Assembly (NCBI GenBank): GCA_003508005.1
Contig: DNUE01000016.1
Location: 12,192 to 76,191 of the forward strand
Length of the DNA: 64,000 bases
Source of the DNA: Desulfobulbaceae bacterium
Lineage (GTDB): Bacteria; Desulfobacterota; Desulfobulbia; Desulfobulbales; Desulfobulbaceae
Direction: 5' to 3'
The notes beneath the pieces were generated by a model. It saw nothing but the letters and a program-made list of their open reading frames with translations. It had not been told where the DNA came from and made no database searches. Both the position numbers and the translations under genes were made by a program. The first letter of the stretch is position 1. Every line of letters begins with the position of its first letter. This document shows, in pieces, positions 32,680 to 41,865 of this stretch.

Positions 32680-34518
32680 ATGTGCGGAATTATAGGATAT
32701 ACTGGGACGCGCCGGGTGGTGCCAGTCCTGTTGGAGGGGCTGCGCAGGCTTGAGTACCGTGGCTATGATTCAGCAGGCCTGGTCTATTATGCGGATGGCC
32801 GTCTGGTCAAACACCGCTCACCCGGCAAGCTGGATAAACTTGCTGCCGCAGTGGATGAGCATATCGGCGTGGCAAGTTTCTGTGGGCTCGGCCATACCCG
32901 CTGGGCCACGCATGGCTCTCCCTCCCTTGACAATGCCCATCCCCACAGCGACTGCACCGGGAACCTGGTGGTGGTCCACAACGGGATCATTGAAAACTAC
33001 GGTGCCCTACGCCAGGAACTGCGGGAGGGGGGGCACACGTTCACCTCCGAAACCGATACCGAGGTCCTCGCCCATCTTATCGAGGATTATCTGAGCGACG
33101 ATCTGCCAGCAGCAGTCCGTGCGGCCCTGGCCCGGGTGGAGGGATCGTACGCCATAGGCGTCTTCTGGGCCGGCGCCCCACAGACCCTGGTGGCGGCTCG
33201 CAATCACAGCCCGCTGGTCCTCGGGGTTGATGCCGACGCAAGCTACATGGCCTCGGACATCCCAGCGCTGCTTCCCTACACCCATCAGGTCATATTTCTC
33301 GATGATCTGGAAATGGCGGTGCTGACCCCCGGCGCCATAACCTACCAGAACGTGAGCGATGGCCGGCCGCTCAGGAAGCAAGTGACCACCATCGAGTGGA
33401 ACGCGGCCATGGCCGAGAAATCTGGTTTCAGGCACTTCATGCTCAAGGAGATCTTCGAGCAGCCCCAGGCCATCATCAACACGGTGAGCGGCCGGATCGT
33501 TCCGGACACCGGCCAGATCGACCTGCCGGAGATCGGCCTCACCGAAGAGGCTCTGGTTGGAATCGAGCGTATTGCCCTGGTCGCCTGCGGGACTTCATGG
33601 CATGCCGCTCTTGTTGCCAAATACTGGATCGAGAAATGGGCCGGTATTCCAGTGGAAGTGGACATTGCCTCGGAATTTCGCTACCGGCGGCTGCTGATCA
33701 ATGAGCGAGTGCTGGTCATCGCCATTTCCCAGTCCGGGGAGACCGCCGACACCCTTGCCGGCATCCGCCTGGCCTCCGCCCTTGGCGCCAAGGTCCTGGC
33801 CATCTGCAACGTGGTCGGCTCCACTATAACCCGGGAGGCGGATGGGGTCATCTACACCCATGCCGGCCCGGAGATCGGGGTGGCCTCCACCAAGGCCTTT
33901 ACCTGCCAGCTCGCTGCCCTGTTCCTGCTTACCCTCTTCCTGGCGCGGGTAAAAAATACGGCCACCAGTGAGCAGCTGGCCGAGTTGGGTCAAGCCCTGA
34001 TCGGCATTGCCAGTGTTATCGAGAAAGAACTGCCGAACCTGCAGCAGCAAATTCAGGTCCTGGTCGAGCGCTATTACGACAGCCGCGACTTCCTCTTTAT
34101 CGGCCGGGGAGTCAACTATCCCATTGCCCTGGAAGGCGCGCTCAAGCTAAAGGAGATCTCCTACATTCACGCAGAAGGATATGCGGCCGGTGAGCTGAAG
34201 CACGGCCCCATCGCCCTGATCGACAAGGATATGCCGGTCCTGGCCCTGGTGCCCCGGGACAGTGTCTACCAAAAGACCATTTCCAATGTTGAGGAGATCA
34301 AGGCCAGGCAGGGCCGGCTGCTGCTGATCGGTACCAAGGGCGATGGCCATCTCTCGTCTCTGACCGGAGATGTCCTCTACCTTCCGGGGGTGCTTGAGGA
34401 CCTGAATCCCATTCTCTACTCAATTCCGGCGCAGTTGATCGCCTACGAAATCGCCAACCGCCGTGGCTGTGACGTCGATCAGCCGCGCAACCTGGCCAAA
34501 AGCGTGACAGTGGAGTAG
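32680..34518 (+). CDS. glmS: Glutamine--fructose-6-phosphate aminotransferase
   Basis: GlmS makes glucosamine 6-phosphate from fructose 6-phosphate and glutamine, supplying peptidoglycan and lipid A. The 612-residue protein begins MCGIIGYTGTR, with C2 the glutaminase nucleophile. The N-terminal domain includes GHTRWATHG and HNGIIENY; the isomerase half has two SIS domains (ISQSGETADT, GRGVNYPIALEGALKLKE) and ends DVDQPRNLAKSVTVE. The gene is followed by namZ and the lpx genes that use its product. Confidence 0.98.
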   Translation: MCGIIGYTGTRRVVPVLLEGLRRLEYRGYDSAGLVYYADGRLVKHRSPGKLDKLAAAVDEHIGVASFCGLGHTRWATHGSPSLDNAHPHSDCTGNLVVVHNGIIENYGALRQELREGGHTFTSETDTEVLAHLIEDYLSDDLPAAVRAALARVEGSYAIGVFWAGAPQTLVAARNHSPLVLGVDADASYMASDIPALLPYTHQVIFLDDLEMAVLTPGAITYQNVSDGRPLRKQVTTIEWNAAMAEKSGFRHFMLKEIFEQPQAIINTVSGRIVPDTGQIDLPEIGLTEEALVGIERIALVACGTSWHAALVAKYWIEKWAGIPVEVDIASEFRYRRLLINERVLVIAISQSGETADTLAGIRLASALGAKVLAICNVVGSTITREADGVIYTHAGPEIGVASTKAFTCQLAALFLLTLFLARVKNTATSEQLAELGQALIGIASVIEKELPNLQQQIQVLVERYYDSRDFLFIGRGVNYPIALEGALKLKEISYIHAEGYAAGELKHGPIALIDKDMPVLALVPRDSVYQKTISNVEEIKARQGRLLLIGTKGDGHLSSLTGDVLYLPGVLEDLNPILYSIPAQLIAYEIANRRGCDVDQPRNLAKSVTVE

Positions 34519-34541
34519 GGTGGGTTTCCAGGAGTGATTCG

Positions 34542-35714
34542 ATGCAAATCGGCATAGAACTGCTGGCCAAAAATCCCCCGGTATCTCTTCGGGGACGGCG
34601 TCTGGCCCTGCTTTGCAACCAGGCCTCCACCGACCGCCATTTTCACCACAGCCGTGATCTCATCCTGGCGGCGTTCCCGGGGCAGCTGACCTGTCTGTTT
34701 TCCCCCCAACACGGGTTTTTCAGCGAGAAACAGGACAACATGATCGAGTCCGGGCACGGTGTGGACCCGGCGAGCGGTCTGCCGGTCTATTCCCTGTATG
34801 CTGAACAGCGTCGGCCGACACCTGAAATGTTCTCGGGCTTTGATGTGCTGCTGGTGGATCTCATTGATGTGGGCACCAGGGTCTATACCTTCGCCTGGAC
34901 CGTCATCTACTGCCTGGAGACCGCGGCGCGGACCGGGCGCGAGGTGGTGATTCTGGACCGTCCCAATCCCATCGGCGGCGCTCTGGTGGAAGGCAACCTG
35001 CTGCGGCGCGAGTGGTCCTCCTTTGTCGGACTGCACCCGCTGCCCATGCGGCACGGCCTGACCCTGGGTGAACTCGCCCTGCTGTGCAACCGGGAGATGG
35101 GGATAGGTGCCCGCCTCGAGGTAATCGCGGTTGAGGGTTGGCAGCCGGGCGGTCTCATGGAGGAGTCTCTCTTTCCCTGGGTTTTTCCCTCGCCCAACAT
35201 GCCGTCGTTGGCCACGGCTCTGGTCTATCCCGGCCAAGTGCTCTGGGAGGGGACCAATGTCTCCGAAGGCCGGGGTACTACCCTGCCCTTCCTTCTCTGC
35301 GGGGCCCCGTATCTGAAGCACGGGGGGGTCGAGGCGTACCTTGCTCGGACCCCGCTTCCCGGCTGCGTGCTGCGGCCCCTGGTCTTTGAGCCCACTTCGG
35401 GCAAATGGAAGGGGCAGCCCTGTTCAGGGTTTCAGCTCCATGTAACCGATCCGCGCACCTTCCGGCCCTACCGCACCAGCCTGGCTTTGTTCCAGGCGCT
35501 GTTTGCGCTGTATCCCGGGCAGTTCGCCTACAAGCCGCCGCCCTACGAGTATGAGCTTGAGCGGCTGCCCATGGACCTGATCCTCGGCGACCAGCAGGTG
35601 CGCCTGGCCCTCGAGGCAGGGGCGGACATCCTGGAATTGGAGCGATCCTGGGAGGATGACCTGGCCGGTTTTGCCGAGCTGTCGCGCTCTGTTTTCCTTT
35701 ACGGCAGGGGGTGA
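34542..35714 (+). CDS. namZ: DUF1343/NamZ-type exo-beta-N-acetylmuramidase
   Basis: A 390-residue protein of the DUF1343 (YbbC) family, which includes NamZ, an exo-enzyme that releases MurNAc from peptidoglycan fragments (GH171). Family blocks: LLCNQAS, SPQHGFFSE, DVGTRVYTFAWT, DRPNPIGG, EGTNVSEGRGTTLPF and an end that folds on the barrel. No signal peptide or lipobox is seen, so it appears cytoplasmic, unlike the secreted Bacillus enzyme; a recycling role is then more likely. It starts 23 bases after glmS and 51 bases before lpxD. Confidence 0.88.
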   Translation: MQIGIELLAKNPPVSLRGRRLALLCNQASTDRHFHHSRDLILAAFPGQLTCLFSPQHGFFSEKQDNMIESGHGVDPASGLPVYSLYAEQRRPTPEMFSGFDVLLVDLIDVGTRVYTFAWTVIYCLETAARTGREVVILDRPNPIGGALVEGNLLRREWSSFVGLHPLPMRHGLTLGELALLCNREMGIGARLEVIAVEGWQPGGLMEESLFPWVFPSPNMPSLATALVYPGQVLWEGTNVSEGRGTTLPFLLCGAPYLKHGGVEAYLARTPLPGCVLRPLVFEPTSGKWKGQPCSGFQLHVTDPRTFRPYRTSLALFQALFALYPGQFAYKPPPYEYELERLPMDLILGDQQVRLALEAGADILELERSWEDDLAGFAELSRSVFLYGRG

Positions 35715-35765
35715 ATCGGCTATGGTCCCACTGGTCGGCACAAATCTCGAGCGGCAAGGAAGCGC

Positions 35766-36845
35766 ATGGTGAATTTTTATACCCTGGATGAGTTGGCAGG
35801 GCTGGTAGGGGGCAGGGTCGTCGGTGACGGCAATCTCCGCGTCTCCGGCCTGAACAGCCTGGATTTGGCCGGCAGCGACGAGATCACCTTTCTCGTCAGC
35901 GCGAAGATGGTTGAAAGGCTTGCCGCCAGCCGGGCCGCTGCCTGTATTGTCCCGGAAGGGGTTGAGCCGGGGAGGGCCTGCATCCAGGTCGCTGATCCGG
36001 ACTATGCCGCCACCTTGATTCACCGCCATTTTCTGGGCCTGCCCTTTCAGGCTACCGGCGTGCACCCTACCGCCCAGGTGGGCAGCGGCTGCGAGATTCC
36101 CCCTGCGGTGGCCATCGGCGCCTATGTTTGCATCGGCGACCGCGTCCGGATCGGCAGCCAGGTTTCGGTCGGGCCGGGCACGGTGATCGGCAATGATTCA
36201 ATCATCGGCGACAACGCTATACTGTACGCCAATGTCACCATTTATGAACGCACCGTCATCGGCAGCCGGGTGATCATCCATTCCGGCGCGGTTATAGGCG
36301 CCGACGGCTTCGGCTACGCAACGGACCGAGCCACCGGCGTTCATCTGAAGAAGCCGCAGGTTGGCTTCGTCCAGATCGACGATGACGTGGAGATCGGCGC
36401 CAACACCTGTGTGGACCGTGGGGCCTTCGGCCCAACCCGGGTCCGGCGCGGCGCCAAAATCGACAACCTGGTCATGGTCGCGCACAATGTGGATATTGGG
36501 GAGGACTCCATCCTGGTGGCCCATGTCGGCATTGCCGGCAGCACCATTTTGGGCAGAAATGTGGTGCTCGGCGGCATGACCGCGGTCAAGGGGCACCTGC
36601 AGATTGGCGACCGGGTCATGGCGGCGGCCATGAGCGGCGTGCACAGTAACCTGCCGGCCGGATCGGTGGTCGGCGGCGCTCCGGCCTTTGACATCAAAAA
36701 ATGGGGCAGGGCGACGGCCGCCTATGCCCGGCTCCCGGAAATGGTCAAGGAGATCAGGGAACTGCGCAAGGAGCTTGACCGGCTGCGCCGGGTAGTACCC
36801 GGAGCAGGAACCGCGAACGAGAAAGAGGAGGAACAACCGCAATGA
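35766..36845 (+). CDS. lpxD: UDP-3-O-(3-hydroxyacyl)glucosamine N-acyltransferase
   Basis: LpxD adds the second acyl chain to UDP-3-acyl-glucosamine in lipid A synthesis. The 359-residue protein has an N-terminal uridine-binding domain, then hexapeptide repeats forming a left-handed beta helix, with DGFGYATD and MVAHNVDIGEDSILVAHVGIAG carrying the catalytic histidine. The C-terminus is a basic helix. A ribosome site (AAGGA) precedes ATG 35766. Its stop overlaps the fabZ start by 4 bases. Confidence 0.97.
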   Translation: MVNFYTLDELAGLVGGRVVGDGNLRVSGLNSLDLAGSDEITFLVSAKMVERLAASRAAACIVPEGVEPGRACIQVADPDYAATLIHRHFLGLPFQATGVHPTAQVGSGCEIPPAVAIGAYVCIGDRVRIGSQVSVGPGTVIGNDSIIGDNAILYANVTIYERTVIGSRVIIHSGAVIGADGFGYATDRATGVHLKKPQVGFVQIDDDVEIGANTCVDRGAFGPTRVRRGAKIDNLVMVAHNVDIGEDSILVAHVGIAGSTILGRNVVLGGMTAVKGHLQIGDRVMAAAMSGVHSNLPAGSVVGGAPAFDIKKWGRATAAYARLPEMVKEIRELRKELDRLRRVVPGAGTANEKEEEQPQ

Positions 36846-37294
36846 GCGCAAACGCCGCGCAGGCTCCAATGGACATCAAGGATATCCTGGCGATCCTGCC
36901 CCACCGGTATCCCTTTGTCATGGTGGACAGGATTTTGGAGCTCGAGGAAGGCAAGCATATCGTCGGCCTGAAGAACGTCACCATCAACGAGCCTTTTTTC
37001 CATGGGCATTTTCCCGGCGAGCCGGTGATGCCCGGCGTCCTGATCCTTGAGGGCATGGCCCAGGTGGGAGCACTGCTGGCCTACCGCTCCATTCCCGAAG
37101 CCATCGGCGCCAAGCTGGTCTATTTTGCCGGCCTGGACGCGGTCCGCTTCCGAAAGGTGGTCCGGCCTGGGGATCAGGTGATCTACCGCCTGGAAATCAT
37201 CAAGCTGAAGGCGAAGCTCAGCAAGATGGCCGGCAAGGCCTATGTGGACGACCAGCTGGTCGCGGAAGCGGAACTGATGGCTTCCTTTGTCTGA
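36842..37294 (+). CDS. fabZ: 3-hydroxyacyl-ACP dehydratase FabZ
   Basis: FabZ dehydrates 3-hydroxyacyl-ACP in fatty acid elongation, and competes with LpxA/LpxD for hydroxyacyl-ACP. The 150-residue protein has the hot-dog fold catalytic pair H56 (GHFPGEPVMPG) and E70 (GVLILEGMAQ). Start ATG 36842 overlaps lpxD by 4 bases. The lpxD-fabZ-lpxA order is conserved across Gram-negative bacteria. Confidence 0.97.
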   Translation: MSANAAQAPMDIKDILAILPHRYPFVMVDRILELEEGKHIVGLKNVTINEPFFHGHFPGEPVMPGVLILEGMAQVGALLAYRSIPEAIGAKLVYFAGLDAVRFRKVVRPGDQVIYRLEIIKLKAKLSKMAGKAYVDDQLVAEAELMASFV

Positions 37295-37350
37295 AAGGGA
37301 TATTGGCGAAACCGCTACTCAACATTCACCAGAACACCTCGGGTACTCTT

Positions 37351-38148
37351 ATGGCTATTCATCCCACAGCGGTGGTCGATCCGCAGGCAGTAATTCATGA
37401 ATCGGTAGAGATCGGCGCCTACACTGTTATTGACGGCAAGGTGACCATCGGCGCTGACACGGTCGTCGCCCCCCACGCCCACCTTTCCGGCCCAACGAGT
37501 ATCGGGGCGCGCAATCGGATTGGAGCCTTCACCTCCATCGGTGCCCCGCCCCAGGACATCCGCTACAATGGTGAGCCCACCGAGCTGATCATGGGCGATG
37601 ACAATTTGGTCCGCGAATATGCCTCCATTCATCGGGGTACCGCGGCCGGCAAAGGCAGGACGGTGATCGGCAACGGCAACATGCTCATGGCCTACACCCA
37701 CGTTGCGCATGACTGCGTGATCGGCAACAAGGCGATCATGGCAAACGTGGCCACCCTGGCGGGGCATGTGGAGATCGGCGACCATGTCAATCTGGGCGGC
37801 CTGGTGGCGGTGCATCAGTACTGTCGCATCGGCGCGCACACCTACGTCGGCGGCTTGTCCGGGATCAGCCTGGACGTGCCGCCATTTGTGATCATCGCCG
37901 GCACCCGCAACCGGATGCGGATCAGCGGCATCAACAAAATCGGCATGCGCCGCAGCGGCATGAGCCGGGAGAACATCAACAAACTGGAGGAGGCCTTCCG
38001 CATCATTTTTCGTTCACCGCAACTCCTCCTGAACGATGCCCTGGTCAAGGTAAAGGAGGAGATTCCCGATTGTCCGGAGGTCGATCTGCTGGTGGAGTTC
38101 TTTCAGACCTCCAAGCGCGGCGTGGTCAAGAGGACCCTGGATGACTGA
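37351..38148 (+). CDS. lpxA: UDP-N-acetylglucosamine O-acyltransferase LpxA
   Basis: LpxA adds the 3-hydroxyacyl chain to UDP-GlcNAc, the first step of lipid A synthesis. The 265-residue protein starts MAIHPTAVVDPQAVI, matching the family, so ATG 37351 is chosen over upstream TTG 37303. Hexapeptide repeats run to about residue 190 and include YTHVAHDCVIGNK with the catalytic histidine and VAVHQYCRIGAHTYVGG. The C-terminal helical domain follows. lpxI starts 6 bases after the stop. Confidence 0.97.
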   Translation: MAIHPTAVVDPQAVIHESVEIGAYTVIDGKVTIGADTVVAPHAHLSGPTSIGARNRIGAFTSIGAPPQDIRYNGEPTELIMGDDNLVREYASIHRGTAAGKGRTVIGNGNMLMAYTHVAHDCVIGNKAIMANVATLAGHVEIGDHVNLGGLVAVHQYCRIGAHTYVGGLSGISLDVPPFVIIAGTRNRMRISGINKIGMRRSGMSRENINKLEEAFRIIFRSPQLLLNDALVKVKEEIPDCPEVDLLVEFFQTSKRGVVKRTLDD

Positions 38149-38154
38149 TCGGCC

Positions 38155-38988
38155 ATGGGCATCCCGATAGGCTTGATCGCTGGCGGCGGCCAGTTCCCGC
38201 TGCTTTTTGCCGAGGCGGCGAGAAGCAGAGGGCGCAGGGTGGTCGCGGTGGGACACTTGAACGAATCAGCGCCGGAACTTGCAGAGGCGGTGGACGCCTT
38301 GTGCTGGGTCAAGCTCGGCCAGCTGGGCAGGATCATCAGTTTTTTCAAGCAGCACCGGGTAGGCGAGGCGGTCTTTGCCGGCACCATCACCAAGACCCGC
38401 ATCTTCAAGGATGTCCTGCCCGACCTCAAGGGCCTCACCCTCTGGAACAAGATCGACAGCCACCAGGACGACTCCATCCTGCGGGCCGTGGCCGGGGTCC
38501 TGGAGGGGGAGGGAATCAAAATCCTTCCCTCCACCTGCTATCTCGACCAACTTTTTTTTCCCAAGGGAATTCTCTCCCGAAAGAAGCCCACCGCCGAACA
38601 GTGGGAGGATATTCGCTTCGGCTGGCGCATGGCCCGTGAGGTGGGTCGCCTCGACATCGGCCAATGCGTGGTGGTGCGGGCAAGGGTGGTCATGGCGGTG
38701 GAGGCCATCGAAGGCACCGACGCCGCCATCCGTAGAGGCAGCGAACTGGCCGGCTCCGGGGCCGTGGTGGTCAAGCTGAAGAAGCCGGACCAGGATTTCC
38801 GGTTCGACCTGCCGGCTACCGGCGCACGGACGATCGAGATCTTGTCCGCGGTACGGGGCAGCGTCCTCGCCGTGGAAGCCGGGCAGTCCCTGCTCTTCGA
38901 CAGGGAGGAGATGGTTGCCGCGGCCGACCGTTCCGGGATCGTGGTGGTCGGGCTGGTGGAAAACGAGACAGGGGATTTGGAATATTAG
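38155..38988 (+). CDS. lpxI: UDP-2,3-diacylglucosamine diphosphatase LpxI
   Basis: LpxI hydrolyses UDP-2,3-diacylglucosamine to lipid X and UMP and replaces LpxH in bacteria such as Caulobacter. The 277-residue protein shows the family blocks GLIAGGGQFPLLFAE, RKKPTAEQWEDIRFGW, GTDAAIRRG and KKPDQDFRFDLPATGART. It closes the lpxD-fabZ-lpxA-lpxI run; lpxB and lpxK are not in the window. It converges on lolD with a 28-base gap. Confidence 0.96.
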   Translation: MGIPIGLIAGGGQFPLLFAEAARSRGRRVVAVGHLNESAPELAEAVDALCWVKLGQLGRIISFFKQHRVGEAVFAGTITKTRIFKDVLPDLKGLTLWNKIDSHQDDSILRAVAGVLEGEGIKILPSTCYLDQLFFPKGILSRKKPTAEQWEDIRFGWRMAREVGRLDIGQCVVVRARVVMAVEAIEGTDAAIRRGSELAGSGAVVVKLKKPDQDFRFDLPATGARTIEILSAVRGSVLAVEAGQSLLFDREEMVAAADRSGIVVVGLVENETGDLEY

Positions 38989-39016
38989 TGCGTCAGGCTC
39001 AGCAACGGCAGTTGTG

Positions 39017-39721
39017 TTACTTGGACAGCATGCCGTCCTTGAGGGTCAGGCAGCGGTCCATGGCCCGGGCCAGTTCCTGGTTGTGGGTGACCATGACCAC
39101 CGAAAGTTCCAGGGAGCGGCTCAACTCGTGCAGCAGGGCAAAGACCCGCTGGCCGTTGGCTGAATCCAGGTTGCCGGTGGGCTCGTCGGCCAGCAGCAGG
39201 GCGGGTTGCATGACCAGTGCCCGGGCCAGGGCTACCCGCTGCTGTTCCCCGCCAGAAAGTTCGCCGCTGCGGTGCGTGGCCCGGTGGTCAACCTTGACCT
39301 GCTCCAGCAGGCTCATGGCCCGGCGACTCAACTCCACCTGGTTCATCCCCTGGATGAGGCCGGGCATCATCACGTTTTCCAGGGCAGTGAACTCCGGCAG
39401 CAGATGATGAAACTGGAAGATAAACCCCACGTTGCGGTTGCGGTGGCCGCTCAGCTCCTTTTCGCCCATGGCGGTCAGATCGCGGTCGTTGAACAGCAGC
39501 CGGCCGCTGCCCGGAAGATCCAGGGTGCCGAGGATCTGCAGAAGGGTGGTCTTGCCGGAGCCCGAGGCGCCGACCACCGCGACCATTTCCCCCCTGGCAA
39601 CGGTCATGTTCACCCCTCGCAGCACCTCGACCACTGTGGCGCCATGACCGAAGTTCTTGCGGATGTCCTCCGCACGCAGAAGCTCTGCCCCTGCCGGGCG
39701 GACCGTTTTTTCGTTATTCAT
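39017..39721 (-). CDS. lolD: Lipoprotein release system ATPase LolD
   Basis: LolD powers release of lipoproteins from the inner membrane to LolA. The 234-residue ABC ATPase has Walker A GASGSGKT, the ABC signature LSGGEQQRVALARAL, Walker B LLLADEPTGNLDS and the H-loop VTHNQ. Its start overlaps the lolC stop by 8 bases, so the two are coupled. The FtsE/MacB group is similar, but the neighbouring LolC/E-type permease fixes the call. Confidence 0.93.
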   Translation of the reverse strand: MNNEKTVRPAGAELLRAEDIRKNFGHGATVVEVLRGVNMTVARGEMVAVVGASGSGKTTLLQILGTLDLPGSGRLLFNDRDLTAMGEKELSGHRNRNVGFIFQFHHLLPEFTALENVMMPGLIQGMNQVELSRRAMSLLEQVKVDHRATHRSGELSGGEQQRVALARALVMQPALLLADEPTGNLDSANGQRVFALLHELSRSLELSVVMVTHNQELARAMDRCLTLKDGMLSK

Positions 39722-40943
39722 AGGTCAGGGCCTCGGCGGGTCGCACGCGGGATGCCTTCCAGGAAGGATAGAGTGTGGCGGCCAGGGTGATCAGTACTGC
39801 GGACAAGGCGATCAGGGTGACGTCAAAGGCCACCACCTTGATGGGCATGGTGGACATAGGATAGACGTTTCGCGGCAGTTCGATGAACTGGTAGCGCTTG
39901 AGGATAGCGCACAGCGATAAGCCGCCCAGCACCCCGAAGGTCATGCCGGTCATGCCGATCACCGCGCCCTGGTAGAAAAAGATGCGCATGATGGAGCCAG
40001 TGGTGGCGCCCATGGACTTGAGGATGGCAATGTCCCGGTTCTTCTCCATCACCACCATGATCAGGGCGCTGATGATGTTCAGGGCGGCGACCAGGATGAT
40101 CAGGTCCAGGGCGATGAAAATGCCGGCCTTTTCCAGCTTGAGCGCGGCAAAGAGATTCTGGTTCAGCTGCATCCAGTCGCGGACGGAATAGCCTCGGCCC
40201 AGCTTTTCCCGCAGGGCATCGGCCACCCGTCCGGCCTGCTCCACATTGCTCACCCGCACCTCGATACCGTGCACCCCTTCATCAAAACCGCCCAAGCTGC
40301 GGGCCGTTTCCAGGGTGATAAAACCGAGGGTGGAGTCATATTCGAACATCCCGGTCTCGAAGATGCCAACAACCTCGCAGGTGCGGATTTTTGGCAGCAC
40401 GCCCATGGGCGACAGCGGTCCGTCCGGGGAAATGAGCCTGACCTTGTTGTTCTGGAGCACGCCCAGTTGGCGGGCCAACTCACGGCCGATGATGATTCCG
40501 GGCAGGTCGCTGGTGCGGTCCAGATCCGCCAGGGTACCGGACTTCATCTCCCGGCCGATGTTGATAACCTTGCCGGCAGTCGCCGGGTCAATCCCGCGCA
40601 GGACGATGCCTCCGGAATTCTGGCCCGTGGAGATCAGGGCCTGGCCGTAAATGTAGGGCGTGGTCGCCGCCACCCCAGGCACGGTCTCGATTTCCTTGCG
40701 CATCTCGTCAGGATGCAGCAGATTCATGCCGTAGTGCTGCACCAGGATATGGGAGTTGATGCCGATGATCTGGTCGCGCAACCCCTCCGTGAAGCCGGTA
40801 TAGACGGAGAGGACGACGATGAGCGCCATGACGCCGACAGCGACCCCGGCAATGGAGATGACCGAGATCAGCGAGATGAATTTCTGCTTGCGCTTGGCCC
40901 GGAGATAGCGACGGCTGACAAACCATTCAAAGGACATGGGCAC
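39714..40943 (-). CDS. lolC: Lipoprotein release system permease LolC/LolE
   Basis: A 409-residue inner-membrane permease of the Lol complex. One hydrophobic helix lies near residues 22-48 (FISLISVISIAGVAVGVMALIVVL, shown as ISLISVISIAGVAVGVMAL), a large periplasmic domain follows, and three helices lie in the last 140 residues. It begins FEWFVSRRYLRAKRKQKFISL, the typical cytoplasmic start (FEWFVSRRYLRAKRKQ). A single permease gene with lolD suggests a LolFD-like system with one permease instead of the LolC-LolE pair. The gene begins 12 bases after the sulfotransferase stop. Confidence 0.93.
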   Translation of the reverse strand: MPMSFEWFVSRRYLRAKRKQKFISLISVISIAGVAVGVMALIVVLSVYTGFTEGLRDQIIGINSHILVQHYGMNLLHPDEMRKEIETVPGVAATTPYIYGQALISTGQNSGGIVLRGIDPATAGKVINIGREMKSGTLADLDRTSDLPGIIIGRELARQLGVLQNNKVRLISPDGPLSPMGVLPKIRTCEVVGIFETGMFEYDSTLGFITLETARSLGGFDEGVHGIEVRVSNVEQAGRVADALREKLGRGYSVRDWMQLNQNLFAALKLEKAGIFIALDLIILVAALNIISALIMVVMEKNRDIAILKSMGATTGSIMRIFFYQGAVIGMTGMTFGVLGGLSLCAILKRYQFIELPRNVYPMSTMPIKVVAFDVTLIALSAVLITLAATLYPSWKASRVRPAEALTYE

Positions 40944-40955
40944 CTTCCGGCATTG

Positions 40956-41825
40956 CTACCAGTTCAAATTTTTTTCATACCCGAGGCCGATGAGAAGATC
41001 TCCGGCCTCCAGTTTGAATCGCTGCTTATGCTCTTCAGAAAAATAATTTTTCCAGTCCCCGCTCACGCCCTTCCGGTAATGGTGCTTCTGATCCTCGGTT
41101 CCTGCTCGTCTGCCGCTTATTTTCTGGAAGGAATACTGATCAACAAGATATTGAATATCTGCGTCGGGAAGGGAAACGCGGCAATGACTAAATATGTCCT
41201 TTAAGAAGGCAAGCTGCTCAGGGCCAAACACATCTTCAAATTTGAAAATTTTGATATTGACGTTGTCGGCTGCATTCCACTTGTGCATTATTTGTGTGAT
41301 AAATTTTGCAGTGTTCACAATGAGTTTCATTATTCCATCATGCTCTGATAACTGTATTAAATCCTTCCTATTGTCGACTATATAATTGTTGAGAACAGGG
41401 TGTGAATATTTAATAGAAAAATAATTTGAAATTATTATGTCTCTAGGATCTCTGATAATATAGAATGCCTTATAAATATCATTTTTTGTGAATTTTTCAA
41501 ATGTATCGTATTGTATATAAAATGGACTGCAAATAATGCCGGGTTTTGGAATATCTTTTAGCTGATCAAGAATGAGTTTGTCACCAGTAATAAAATTTTT
41601 TCCCGGGTAATAAAGGGAGAATCCAGTATTTTTCCAGATAAGCCTATCTGTTAACAGCTTGCTGAACCATTGAGTTGCGGTTTTCTGGATACAGCAGTGA
41701 TATATATTAAAATTTGGAAGTGGTTTGTGATAAATAAGAGGGAATAATATTTTATTTGTTATTATGGAAAAATTTCTTGTTGATTTTTTGAAGACAAGAG
41801 AAGCTTTCGATTTAAGGTCTTTCAC
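40956..41825 (-). CDS. Sulfotransferase-like protein
   Basis: A 289-residue protein of the PAPS-dependent sulfotransferase fold. The phosphosulfate loop is CIQKTATQWF (in place of PKSGTTW), the 3'-phosphate motif is YIIRDPRDIIISNYFS, and the C-terminal YRKGVSGDWKNYFSEEH matches the family's GxxGDWKNxF. Target unknown. Start GTG 41825 is preferred (AGGA 5 bases upstream); a start at 41927 would run 62 bases into lysS. The gene is clearly richer in AT than its neighbours and splits lysS from lolC, a sign of insertion by transfer. Confidence 0.82.
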   Translation of the reverse strand: MKDLKSKASLVFKKSTRNFSIITNKILFPLIYHKPLPNFNIYHCCIQKTATQWFSKLLTDRLIWKNTGFSLYYPGKNFITGDKLILDQLKDIPKPGIICSPFYIQYDTFEKFTKNDIYKAFYIIRDPRDIIISNYFSIKYSHPVLNNYIVDNRKDLIQLSEHDGIMKLIVNTAKFITQIMHKWNAADNVNIKIFKFEDVFGPEQLAFLKDIFSHCRVSLPDADIQYLVDQYSFQKISGRRAGTEDQKHHYRKGVSGDWKNYFSEEHKQRFKLEAGDLLIGLGYEKNLNW

Positions 41826-41865
41826 ATTTTTCCTGGTATCTGTTGAGTGATGTAGGGATTTACCT

